From Streptomyces achromogenes (GTDB lineage: Bacteria; Actinomycetota; Actinomycetes; Streptomycetales; Streptomycetaceae): a DNA stretch of 64,000 nt. The stretch is from the NCBI RefSeq assembly GCF_030816715.1, contig NZ_JAUSYH010000001.1, forward strand, positions 3,906,001 to 3,970,000, written 5' to 3'. Below the pieces are notes generated by a model. The model was not told the origin of the DNA. It made no database searches and was given only the letters and a program-made list of their open reading frames with translations. This document shows, one piece after another, positions 1 through 8,288 of the stretch. Position numbers and translations under genes: made by a program. How positions within the stretch are numbered: the first letter of the stretch is position 1; each line of letters starts with the position of its first letter.

Positions 1-1548
1 TGGTCGCACAAACGCGTCGACGACGTGAGCGACTTCTTCACCGCCGGCGGCAAGATGCCCTGGTGGCTGTCCGGCATCTCGCACCACATGTCGGGCTACA
101 GCGCGGTGATGTTCACCGGGTACGCGGGCATCGCCTACACCTACGGCGTCACCTCCTTCGTCACCTGGTCCTTCCCCATCGCGCTGGGCATCGCGATCGG
201 TTCGAAGCTGTTCGCGCCGCGCATCAACCGGCTGCGGTCCCGGCTCCATGTGGCTTCCCCGCTGGAGTACCTGAAGAACCGCTACGACCTGAAGACCCAG
301 CAGGCGCTCGCCTGGTCCGGGATGCTGCTGAAGATCGTGGACGTGGGCGCCAAGTGGGCCGCCATCGCCACCCTGTTGTCCGTCTTCACCGGCATCTCCC
401 TCAACCAGGGCATCCTCATCACCGGCGCGATCACCGCCGTCTACTGCACCATCGGCGGCCTGTGGGCGGACGCGCTGACCGAACTCGGCCAGTTCGTCAT
501 CCAGTTGCTGGCCGGCATCGCGATGTTCGTCGCCGTCGTGCTGAAGCTGAACGACAAGGGCATCGGGTTCCTGGACGCCTGGGACCAGCCGGCGCTCCAG
601 GGCCACGACAAGCCGCTGGTCGCCCAGTACGGCACGGTGTTCCTGCTCGCGTTCCTCTTCATCAAGCTCTTCGAGTACAACGGCGGCATGCTCAACCAGG
701 CCCAGCGGTACATGGCCACGTCCGGCCCGAAGGATGCCGAGCGCTCCGCGCGGCTGTCGGCCGTGCTGTGGCTGGTGTGGCCGCTGGTGCTGTTCTTCCC
801 GATGTGGATGTCCCCGCTGCTGGTGACGTCGAACAAGCCGGACGGCTCCGACTCCTACGCCCTGATGACCGAACAGCTGCTGCCGCACGGCCTGCTGGGG
901 CTCGTCATCGTCGGCTTCTTCTCCCACACGATGGCGATGTGCTCCTCCGACGCCAACGCCATCGCCGCGGTCTTCACCCGGGACTGCGCGCCCGTCATCT
1001 GGGCCAGGGCACGGGAGTGGAACCAGCGGTCGGGGCTGATCGCGGCACGCGTCACGACCGTCGTGTTCCTCGGTCTGTCCATGGCGGCGGCCACCCAGGT
1101 CAACTCCCCCGCCTTCAAGGACATCATCACCGTCGTCATCAAGTGGGTCGCCGGTCTGATGGGCCCCATGGCGATCCCGATGATGCTGGGTCTGCTGCGC
1201 CCGTTCCGCCGCTCCGGTCCGACGGCGGCGCTGGGCAGCTGGTCGATGGGTCTGCTGGCCTTCTGGCTGGTCAACTACCCGATCAACTGGAACGTCGACG
1301 GCGGCGTGCCGCTCCAGTACCAGGTGTCGATCCCGCTGGCCGTGTCGCTGGTCCTCTACATCGTCATCGGGTTCGTCAAGCCCGAGGACACCCCGGAGCG
1401 CCTCGCGATCATCGAGACCATCAACACGGACGGGGACGGAGCAGGGGGCTCGGCCGCAGCGGCGGCGGCCCCGGAATCGGAGCCGCGGGACACGGCCGAC
1501 GGCACACTCATCAGCCCGTCCGGCAGCGCCTCTTCCGGGGGCGCCTGA
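1..1548 (+). CDS. sodium:solute symporter family permease, 5' truncated
   Basis: The reading frame is open from base 1, so the N-terminus lies outside the window; the GTG at 25 is internal because the residues before it continue the family motif (DDVSDFFTAGGKMPWW, typical of the SSS family near the first transmembrane helix). About 11 hydrophobic segments follow, including the conserved region around EYNGGMLNQAQRYMA. The last 60 residues are a hydrophilic Ala/Ser/Gly-rich cytoplasmic tail. Family members import a solute (sugar, amino acid, carboxylate) with Na+ across the membrane. The substrate cannot be deduced. The stop codon almost abuts the converging gene that follows. Confidence 0.85.
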   Translation, partial: WSHKRVDDVSDFFTAGGKMPWWLSGISHHMSGYSAVMFTGYAGIAYTYGVTSFVTWSFPIALGIAIGSKLFAPRINRLRSRLHVASPLEYLKNRYDLKTQQALAWSGMLLKIVDVGAKWAAIATLLSVFTGISLNQGILITGAITAVYCTIGGLWADALTELGQFVIQLLAGIAMFVAVVLKLNDKGIGFLDAWDQPALQGHDKPLVAQYGTVFLLAFLFIKLFEYNGGMLNQAQRYMATSGPKDAERSARLSAVLWLVWPLVLFFPMWMSPLLVTSNKPDGSDSYALMTEQLLPHGLLGLVIVGFFSHTMAMCSSDANAIAAVFTRDCAPVIWARAREWNQRSGLIAARVTTVVFLGLSMAAATQVNSPAFKDIITVVIKWVAGLMGPMAIPMMLGLLRPFRRSGPTAALGSWSMGLLAFWLVNYPINWNVDGGVPLQYQVSIPLAVSLVLYIVIGFVKPEDTPERLAIIETINTDGDGAGGSAAAAAAPESEPRDTADGTLISPSGSASSGGA

Positions 1549-1559
1549 GGAACCCTCAG
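1545..1559. terminator. small inverted repeat between convergent genes
   Basis: CTGAGG-AAC-CCTCAG forms a 6-bp stem with a 3-nt loop and spans both converging stop codons. It is short and lacks a T tract, so it is only a weak candidate for a bidirectional terminator. Confidence 0.25.
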
Positions 1560-2722
1560 CCCGGCCCGCCCCTCGGGTACCTCGCCAGCCATCCCGGTGA
1601 CGCCCCCGCGGGGCCGTGCAGGGCGGGGCCCTGGGTCATCTCCATGGCGAAGTCGTCGGCGAGTTCCAGCATCGTGGGACGGCCCTCCAGCTCGGCCAGC
1701 CAGGCCGGCGGGAGGGCCGTCTCGCCGTGCAGGGCGCCGAGCAGACCGCCGGCGAGCGCCGCGGTCGGGCCGGAGGGGGCGCCGTGGTTCACGGCGAGCC
1801 GCAGCCCGTGCCGGACGTCCTCGGCGACCAGCGCGCAGTAGACCGCGCCGGCCAGCACCGCCTCCGCGGTCCCCGCCCCCGCCAGCTCCTCCACCCGCGC
1901 CGGACCCGGCAGCCCCTGCCGCACGGCGCCCAGCGCGCGTTGCAGCGCCTCCGACACCGGCTCGTGCCCCGGCCGCGCCGCCAGCAGCGCGAGCGCCTGC
2001 TGCACCGCGCCGTCCAGACTCTCGCCGCGCGCCAGCCCGTGCACGGTGACGGCGTACGCGCCCGCCGCGAGATACGCCGTGGGGTGGCCATGGGTCTGCG
2101 CCGCGCATTCGACGGCGAGCTGCACGACGAGCTGCGGCTCCCAGCCGACGAGCAGTCCGAACGGCACCGAGCGCGGCACCACCTCCGGACCGGCCGCGCC
2201 GGGGCTCTTGGGCGATTCGAGGGTGCCCATCACGTCGTCCCCCAGCCCGAGCAGCAGGGTGCGGGTCGGATCACGGCGGGCGTACAGCCACTCCTCGCGG
2301 GCGAGCCAGCCGTCGTCCTTGCGCCGCAGGTCGGGCCCCCAGTCGCGCTGGGTGGCCGCCCATCGCAGATACGCGCGGTGCAGATCGGTCGGCGGATGCC
2401 ACGCGCCGGTGTCCCGCCGCACCTGGGCGCGGATCAGGCCGTCCACGGTGAAGAGGGTCAGCTGGGTGAGGTGGGTGACCGCGCCGCGCCGCCCGTAGGC
2501 GGACACCAGGTCCACCACGCCCTCGGGCCCGAGTCCCTGCCGGATCTCCTCGAGACCCAGCCCGTCGACGGGAGCGCCGAGCGCGTCGCCGACGGCCGCG
2601 CCCAGCAGCGTGCCGCGCACCCTGCTGCGGAAGTCCTGTTGTTCGGCGCGGCCCCAGACGGGCCCGGCAGTCGCACCCACCAAGTCCTCCCGGCCACCGT
2701 CCGTACGTACGACGTCCGTCAC
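1556..2722 (-). CDS. ADP-ribosylglycohydrolase-fold protein with degenerate metal sites
   Basis: The protein has 388 residues when started at the GTG at 2722. The open frame extends to 2866, but that extra part is repetitive and not family-like. The family signature GTLLGAAVGDALGAPVDG is clear near residue 40, as is the long helical body with the GALHGETALPPAWLAELEG region. Active ADP-ribosylglycohydrolases bind two Mg2+ through a TDDTQ motif and a later GDxDS-type motif. Here these read THLTQ (about residues 83-87) and NHGAPSGPT (about 312-320), so the usual metal-binding Asp residues are missing. A pseudoenzyme or binding protein is more likely than an active hydrolase. Start choice is uncertain because no strong ribosome binding site is seen. 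Confidence 0.75.
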   Translation of the reverse strand: MTDVVRTDGGREDLVGATAGPVWGRAEQQDFRSRVRGTLLGAAVGDALGAPVDGLGLEEIRQGLGPEGVVDLVSAYGRRGAVTHLTQLTLFTVDGLIRAQVRRDTGAWHPPTDLHRAYLRWAATQRDWGPDLRRKDDGWLAREEWLYARRDPTRTLLLGLGDDVMGTLESPKSPGAAGPEVVPRSVPFGLLVGWEPQLVVQLAVECAAQTHGHPTAYLAAGAYAVTVHGLARGESLDGAVQQALALLAARPGHEPVSEALQRALGAVRQGLPGPARVEELAGAGTAEAVLAGAVYCALVAEDVRHGLRLAVNHGAPSGPTAALAGGLLGALHGETALPPAWLAELEGRPTMLELADDFAMEMTQGPALHGPAGASPGWLARYPRGGPG

Positions 2723-2905
2723 TGTAATCGAACGCCGCCCGGTTCCCGGCCGGTGTGACGGCTGACGGGTGGAGAGGCTGAGAACTGCCGGCGGTCGACC
2801 GCGCACGAGTGCGTGGGCGGGTGAGTGGGTGCGTGGGCGGGTGAGCGGGTGTGCGGGCTGGGGCACGTCCGGCGCCGCGGGTGACCGTGGGCTGCGGGAC
2901 CCGTC

Positions 2906-3493
2906 CTACTCGACGACCCTGACCTTCGTCCCCGTCTCGCCGAACGCCCACAGCGCCGTCCCGTCCGCCTTGGCCATCCGGATGCCGCCTGTCCGCGCGC
3001 CGGCGGCGGCCGGGGGCGGGGAGGAGCCGTCGACGGCGTTGGAGAAGGCGATGTTGACGCCCGAGGCGACGGAGAAGTACATGACGTGCTCGATCTGCAC
3101 GCCGTCGGATCCCTTGAGGGCGTCCTTGCGGAGCGACACCGTGTAGCTGCCGACGGCCGGGTTCACCGTCCCGGGCCAGACCGTGAAGCTGCGCCGGGCC
3201 GTGTCGTCGGCGTCGACGAGCCAGACGCGGTGCTGCCCCAGGGAGTAGACGACCCGGCGGCCCGCGCCCGACTCCGCGGGCACCCCGGCCGCCTGCGGCG
3301 AGGCGGACGGCTTCGGCGAGGCCGGCGGTTTCGCGGACGCGGACGCCGAGGCGTTCGGCCTCTTCGCCGCCGACGCCGTCGGGTGCGGACCGTTCTCGGC
3401 CTGTGCCGTCAGCACGACGACCGCGGCGATCGCACCGGCGGTCAGGCCGGTGACCCAGGCCCAGGAGGGAAGCCGTCGGGCAGGCACGGGCAC
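2906..3493 (-). CDS. membrane-anchored L,D-transpeptidase-like protein without catalytic Cys
   Basis: 195 residues: a short basic N-terminus, one transmembrane helix (about 10-30), a Ser/Ala/Pro/Lys linker (about 35-75) and a globular C-terminal domain expected outside the cell. The domain (RRVVYSLGQHRVWLVD... GSYTV... NIAFSNAVDGS... GGIRM... GTKVRVVE) follows the order of a YkuD L,D-transpeptidase fold. In active enzymes the end reads HGCIRM with a nucleophilic Cys; here it is TGGIRM, so both the His-Gly and Cys positions are lost. Cross-linking activity is therefore unlikely. A structural or binding role at the cell wall is possible but inferred only from the fold resemblance. Confidence 0.6.
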   Translation of the reverse strand: MPVPARRLPSWAWVTGLTAGAIAAVVVLTAQAENGPHPTASAAKRPNASASASAKPPASPKPSASPQAAGVPAESGAGRRVVYSLGQHRVWLVDADDTARRSFTVWPGTVNPAVGSYTVSLRKDALKGSDGVQIEHVMYFSVASGVNIAFSNAVDGSSPPPAAAGARTGGIRMAKADGTALWAFGETGTKVRVVE

Positions 3494-3571
3494 GCATCTC
3501 CTCAGCTACGGGACCCCCCGACCACGAGGGGTTCCGATCATCGTACTGTGGGGATCCTGTAGGACCGTCCC

Positions 3572-6187
3572 TCAGTCGAGCACGGGCAGCAGTTCCGGCA
3601 GGTGCCCGTCCGACGCCGCCGCGGCCCGCTGCCGCTCCTCGGACACCTCGCCGTACAGCGTCGTGCGCGGCTTCGCCGGACGGCCCGCCGCCTCGGCGAC
3701 GGCGATCAGGTCCTTGACGGACTTGTACGACCCGTAGGACGAGCCCGCCATCCGCGAGATCGTCTCCTCCATCAGCGTGCCGCCCAGGTCGTTCGCCCCC
3801 GAGCGCAGCATCTCCGCCGCGCCCTCCGTGCCCAGCTTCACCCAGCTGGTCTGGATGTTGGGGATGTGCGGGTGCAGCAGCAGCCGGGCCATCGCGGTGA
3901 CCGCCCGGTTGTCCCGCACGGTCGGGCCGGGACGGGAGATGCCCGCCAGGTACACCGGCGCGTTGGTGTGGATGAACGGCAGCGTGACGAACTCCGTGAA
4001 CCCGCCGGTGCGTTGCTGGATCCCGGCCAGGGTGCGCAGGTGCCCGAGCCAGTGCCGGGGCTGGTCGACATGGCCGTACATCATCGTGGACGAGGACCGG
4101 ATGCCGAGCTCGTGGGCCGTCGTGACGACCTCGATCCAGGTCGCCGCCGGCAGCTTGCCCTTGGTCAGGACCCAGCGGACCTCGTCGTCGAGGATCTCCG
4201 CCGCGGTGCCGGGGATCGAGTCGAGGCCCGCCTCCTTCGCCGCCGTCAGCCACTCGCGGACCGACAGACCGGTGCGGGTCGCGCCGTTGACCACCTCCAT
4301 CGGCGAGAACGCGTGCACATGCATGCCGGGGACGCGGGACTTGACCGCCTTCGCGATGTCGAAGTACGCCGTGCCGGGCAGGTCCGGGTGGATGCCGCCC
4401 TGCATGCAGACCTCCACCGCGCCCAGCTCCCAGGCCTGCTGGGCGCGGTCGGCGACCTGGTCGAGGGAGAGCGTGTACGCGTCGGCGTCGGTGCGGCGCT
4501 GCGCGAACGCGCAGAAACGGCAGCCGGTGTAGCAGACGTTGGTGAAGTTGATGTTCCGCGTGACGATGTAGGTGACGTCGTCGCCGACCGCCGAGCGGCG
4601 GACGTCGTCCGCGATGCGGCAGACGGCGTCCAGGGCCGGGCCGTCCGCGTGCAGCAGGGCGAGCGCCTCGTCGTCGGTGAGCTTCGTCGGGTCGTCGGCG
4701 GCCGTGCGCAGGGCCAGGCGCACGTCGGTGTCGATGCGCTGCGGGGCCATGCCGGGGGCGGCGGCCTCGCGCAGCGCGCCCCAGTCGCCGTACACCTCGT
4801 CGAAGTCGTCGCGGCGGTCGGAGGTGCGGCCCTCGGTGTCGATCGAGGCGTGCAGGTCCGTACGCCCCGACGCCACGAACGCCTCCTCCGGCTCCTGCCA
4901 CGGCCGCCCCTCGACGACGGCGTCCGGCAGCGCGAGCCCGGTCTGCGGGTCGGCCAGCGCGCGCACGTGCGGGAGCAGCCGCGGGTCCAGCCAGGGCTCG
5001 CCGCGCCGCACGAACTCCGGGTAGGCGCAGAGGCGTTCGCGCAGGGTGAAGCCGGCCGCGGCGGACTTCGCGGCCAGCTCCTCGATCTGCGGCCAGGGCC
5101 GCTCGGGGTTGACGTGGTCGATGGTGAGCGGGGAGACCCCGCCCCAGTCGTCGATGCCCGCGCCGATCAGCCGCCCGTACTCGCTGTCGACGAGGTTGGG
5201 CGGGGCCTGGAGGCAGGCGGACGGGCCCATGATGTGCCGGGCCACGGCCACCGTGGCGACCAGCTCGTCGAGTTCCGCGTCCGGCATGCCGCGCATGGCG
5301 GTGTCCGGCTTGGCGCGGAAGTTCTGGATGATCAGTTCCTGGATGCCGTGGTAGGCGCGGGAGACCTTGCGCAGCGCGAACAGCGACTCGGCCCGCTCCT
5401 CGTACGTCTCGCCGATGCCGATCAGGATCCCGGACGTGAAGGGGACGGAGGATCGGCCCGCGTCCTCCAGCACGCGCAGGCGGACGGCGGGTTCCTTGTC
5501 CGGGCTGCCGTGGTGCGGGCCGCCGGGCTCGGACCACAGCCGGGTCGCGGTGGTCTCCAGCATCATGCCCATGGAGGGCGCGACGGGCTTGAGCCGCTGG
5601 AAGTCGGTCCAGGACATCACGCCCGGGTTGAGGTGCGGGAGCAGCCCCGTCTCCTCCAGGATCCGGATGGAGACGGCCCGGACGTAGGCGATGGTGTCGT
5701 CGTAGCCGTGCGCGTCGAGCCATTCCCGGGCCTCGGGCCACCGCTCCTCCGGCTTGTCGCCGAGGGTGATGAGGGCTTCCTTGCAGCCGAGGGCCGCGCC
5801 CCTGCGGGCGATGTCGAGCACCTCGTCGGGGGACATGAACATGCCGTGCCCGGCGCGGCGGAGCTTGCCCGGGACGGTGACGAACGTGCAGTAGTGGCAC
5901 TTGTCCCGGCACAGCCGGGTCAGGGGGATGAAGACGCTCTTCGAGTACGTGATGACCCCGGGCCGGCCGGCCGCCTCCAGGCCGGCGTCCCGCACCCGGG
6001 CGGCCGACGCGGCGAGGTCGTCGAGGGCCTCGCCGCGCGCCTGGAGCAGGACGGCCGCCTCTGCGACGTCGAGGGCGACGCCGTCCCGGGCGCGTTTGAG
6101 GGCGCGACGCAGGGAGTTCTCGGTGGGGCCGGGATTCGTGCCCGGGATGGGGCCGGGGCCGGTACCGGAGCTCTCGGGAGTCGTCAT
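3572..6187 (-). CDS. fbiC: FbiC, bifunctional FO synthase (CofG/CofH)
   Basis: 871 residues, the usual length for the fused actinobacterial enzyme that makes the deazaflavin FO, precursor of coenzyme F420, from tyrosine and 5-amino-6-ribitylaminouracil. Two radical-SAM domains are visible. The N-terminal CofG half has the CxxxCxxC cluster motif at C93, C97, C100 (CRDKCHYC); the C-terminal CofH half has it at C552, C556, C559 (CYTGCRFC). Both halves carry the long TIM-barrel body. The ATG at 6187 gives a short linker before the first domain. The F420 link fits the LLM oxidoreductases encoded just upstream on the same strand and elsewhere in the window. Confidence 0.96.
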   Translation of the reverse strand: MTTPESSGTGPGPIPGTNPGPTENSLRRALKRARDGVALDVAEAAVLLQARGEALDDLAASAARVRDAGLEAAGRPGVITYSKSVFIPLTRLCRDKCHYCTFVTVPGKLRRAGHGMFMSPDEVLDIARRGAALGCKEALITLGDKPEERWPEAREWLDAHGYDDTIAYVRAVSIRILEETGLLPHLNPGVMSWTDFQRLKPVAPSMGMMLETTATRLWSEPGGPHHGSPDKEPAVRLRVLEDAGRSSVPFTSGILIGIGETYEERAESLFALRKVSRAYHGIQELIIQNFRAKPDTAMRGMPDAELDELVATVAVARHIMGPSACLQAPPNLVDSEYGRLIGAGIDDWGGVSPLTIDHVNPERPWPQIEELAAKSAAAGFTLRERLCAYPEFVRRGEPWLDPRLLPHVRALADPQTGLALPDAVVEGRPWQEPEEAFVASGRTDLHASIDTEGRTSDRRDDFDEVYGDWGALREAAAPGMAPQRIDTDVRLALRTAADDPTKLTDDEALALLHADGPALDAVCRIADDVRRSAVGDDVTYIVTRNINFTNVCYTGCRFCAFAQRRTDADAYTLSLDQVADRAQQAWELGAVEVCMQGGIHPDLPGTAYFDIAKAVKSRVPGMHVHAFSPMEVVNGATRTGLSVREWLTAAKEAGLDSIPGTAAEILDDEVRWVLTKGKLPAATWIEVVTTAHELGIRSSSTMMYGHVDQPRHWLGHLRTLAGIQQRTGGFTEFVTLPFIHTNAPVYLAGISRPGPTVRDNRAVTAMARLLLHPHIPNIQTSWVKLGTEGAAEMLRSGANDLGGTLMEETISRMAGSSYGSYKSVKDLIAVAEAAGRPAKPRTTLYGEVSEERQRAAAASDGHLPELLPVLD

Positions 6188-6251
6188 CCTTTGAGCATAC
6201 GTTCGGGCTGATCACAGCCGACGGGACGCCCGGTCCGTCCTTCGCGTGAGG

Positions 6252-7124
6252 TCATCGCACGGTGCCACTGGCGTCGTCGGTGAGGTACGTGCTGTACCCG
6301 TCGAGCAGGCCGAGCACCTCCGCCTCGCCGGCGGGCGGGAGCTGGACGACGACCTCGTCGATGCCGAGCTCCGCGTAGTGGGCGAGCTTGCCCGGGGAGG
6401 GGTGGACGGCGTACGGCACGACCTGGAGGGCGGACGGGTCGCGGCCGGCGTCCGCCCAGGCGGTCCGCAGGACGGGCAGCGACTCGGAGAGGCCGCGGCC
6501 GCCGATCGGCAGCCAGCCGTCGGCGTACTCGCAGATGTGCGAGAACAGCTTCGGCCCGGCGGCCCCGCCGACGAGCGTGCGGGGGCCGGCGACCGGTCCG
6601 CGCGGCTTCTGCACGGGCTTGGGGTACGCGGAGCTGGCCCGCACGCTCCCGTACTCGCCCTCGTACGCCGTCGGCTCGTCCGCCCACAGCGCCTGCATCA
6701 GCCGCATCCGGTCCCGGACCAGCTCGCGCCGCGTCCGCCACTGCACCCCATGGTCGGCGGCCTCCTCGACGTTCCAGCCGTAGCCGAGGCCCAGCGTGAA
6801 CCGGCCGCCGGAGAGATGGTCGACGGTCGCGATCTGCTTGGCCAGGTCGATCGGGTCGTGCTGGGCGACGAGCGTGATGCCGGTGCCCAGACCCAGCGTC
6901 TCCGTCACCGCCGCCGCCTGCCCGAGCGCGACGAAGGGATCGAGGGTGCGGCCGTACTCGCGGGGCAGGTCGCCGCCGGCGGGGTAGGGGGTGGTGCGCT
7001 CGACGGGGATGTGCGTGTGCTCGGGCAGATAGAGCCCGGCGAACCCGCGCTGCTCCAGCTCACGGGCGAGGCGGACGGGGGTGATCGTCTCGTCGGTGAG
7101 GAAGATCGTGACGGCGATGCGCAT
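6252..7124 (-). CDS. LLM-class F420-dependent oxidoreductase
   Basis: 290 residues starting MRIAVTIFLTDETI at the ATG at 7124, preceded by GAAAGG at a good distance; the open frame continues further upstream but without family similarity. Luciferase-like TIM-barrel hallmarks are present: DHLSGGRFTLGLGYGWN around residues 95-110, a central RRELVRDRMRLMQALW helix and the GGAAGPKLFSHICEYADGWLP segment. Enzymes of this group use reduced F420 (or FMN) to oxidise or reduce organic substrates in the cytoplasm. It lies 64 bp upstream of fbiC in the same direction, consistent with use of F420. The substrate is unknown. No CTGAC-N5-GTCAG operator was seen in front of it. Confidence 0.85.
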   Translation of the reverse strand: MRIAVTIFLTDETITPVRLARELEQRGFAGLYLPEHTHIPVERTTPYPAGGDLPREYGRTLDPFVALGQAAAVTETLGLGTGITLVAQHDPIDLAKQIATVDHLSGGRFTLGLGYGWNVEEAADHGVQWRTRRELVRDRMRLMQALWADEPTAYEGEYGSVRASSAYPKPVQKPRGPVAGPRTLVGGAAGPKLFSHICEYADGWLPIGGRGLSESLPVLRTAWADAGRDPSALQVVPYAVHPSPGKLAHYAELGIDEVVVQLPPAGEAEVLGLLDGYSTYLTDDASGTVR

Positions 7125-7279
7125 GGGCGGGCCTTTCGCTGCGTGCGGCTCTGTCGACGGCGTCGTCGCGGGGTGGCGACCCCCGGGTGTGCGGGTGCGA
7201 TCCCCATCTGTACCGGGCGGCACGGCAACTGTCCATACCGACTGGTCGGCATTACCGCGCTCCGGACGCGCCGACAGAA

Positions 7280-7310
7280 CACGCCCGAGGCTCGGGGAGC
7301 CTCGGGCGTG
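7280..7310. terminator. strong hairpin terminator
   Basis: A perfect 14-bp stem (CACGCCCGAGGCTC pairing with GAGCCTCGGGCGTG) closes on a GGG loop at 7294-7296. It begins about 20 bp beyond the stop codon of the minus-strand ALF-repeat gene and is likely its terminator. Confidence 0.8.
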
Positions 7311-7330
7311 CGGGCCTCAAGCCCCGAACG

Positions 7331-8074
7331 TCAGCGCTTGACCTCGTACTGGCCGACCTCCAGGAAGTACCGCAGTTCCTCCGGCGTGCCGTTGATGGCT
7401 TTCTCGGCCGCGGCGCGCAGGGCCTTGCTGATGGCCGGGTCGGCCAGGATGCGCGCGACGGCGACCCGGTCGTCCTCGGCCCGCGCCAGCCGGAAACCGG
7501 TCTCCAGGAACGCGCGCAGGGCCTCCGGGGTGTTGACGTCCAGAGCCCTGGTGGCCTCACGGACCACCGCCTTGCCGGAGGTCTTGTCCCCCAGGATGCG
7601 CACGATCGCCACCCGGTCGTCCTCGGCCCGCGCGAGCCGGAAGCCGGTCTCCAGGAACGCGCGCAGCGCCTCCGGGGTGTTGACGTCCAGAGCCCTGGTG
7701 GCCTCACGGACCACCGCCTTGCCGGAGGCCTTGTCCCCCAGGATGCGCACGATCGCCACCCGGTCGTCCTCGGCCCGCGCGAGCCGGAACCCGGACTTCA
7801 GGAACGCGCGCAGGGCGTCCGCCGTGCCGGCGTCCAGAGCCCTGTTGGCCTCCCGTACGACGGCCTTGCCGGAGGTCTTGTCCCCGAGGATGCGCGCGAC
7901 CGCGACGCGGAGGTCGTCCAGCGACATCTCGTCCACGGGCGTGTCGGCCGCCGCCGCAGCGGTCGCCGTCGTCGCGGTCGCCGCCGCGCCGGCGGCGAAC
8001 GCCGGGGAGGCGAAGAGCAGGGCCGGGCCCAGGGCTGTGGCCGTGACGAGCAGGGCAACGCGATGCTGTCGCAT
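7331..8074 (-). CDS. secreted ALF-repeat protein
   Basis: 247 residues from the ATG at 8074, which has GGAGG eight bases upstream. The N-terminus is a Sec signal peptide (MRQHRVALLVTATALGPALLFASPAFA, likely cleaved after AFA). The mature part is four copies of a 49-residue helical repeat of the ALF type found in streptomycete exported proteins, each containing ARAEDDRVAxxRIL and KAVVREAxRALD. The middle copies are almost identical at DNA level (period 147 bp), which points to recent internal duplication. The function of ALF repeats is not known. A strong hairpin follows the gene. Confidence 0.8.
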   Translation of the reverse strand: MRQHRVALLVTATALGPALLFASPAFAAGAAATATTATAAAAADTPVDEMSLDDLRVAVARILGDKTSGKAVVREANRALDAGTADALRAFLKSGFRLARAEDDRVAIVRILGDKASGKAVVREATRALDVNTPEALRAFLETGFRLARAEDDRVAIVRILGDKTSGKAVVREATRALDVNTPEALRAFLETGFRLARAEDDRVAVARILADPAISKALRAAAEKAINGTPEELRYFLEVGQYEVKR

Positions 8075-8139
8075 GAGTGTGTTCCTCCGTGATGTGGCGG
8101 TCGCTGCGAGGATCTTCACCCCCGTGCGCCACCTGATGC

Positions 8140-8158
8140 ACTGCCGGAAACCGGCAGT
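8140..8158. promoter_or_regulatory. perfect inverted repeat upstream of the ALF-repeat gene
   Basis: ACTGCCGG-AAA-CCGGCAGT lies about 65-85 bp upstream of the ALF-repeat start codon and downstream of the aldehyde dehydrogenase stop. It could be an operator for the first or a terminator for the second. A second small inverted repeat (GGCAT-TCG-ATGCC) follows at 8166-8178. Confidence 0.35.
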
Positions 8159-8288
8159 CCCCGTCGGCATTCGATGCCTTGTTCGTACATCATCGAACCC
8201 CACAGAAGGAATCTCAACTCCCTTTGAATCCTCCCCGGTTACGCGCGCAGACGCGCACCGGTCGGCACCCGTCCGGCGGGCCGGCGGC

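Noticed and set aside
2271..6215. 1314-codon open frame on the minus strand opposite and overlapping fbiC
   Set aside because: It is a GC-rich shadow with Arg/Pro/Gly-rich translation and no domain; fbiC explains the region fully.
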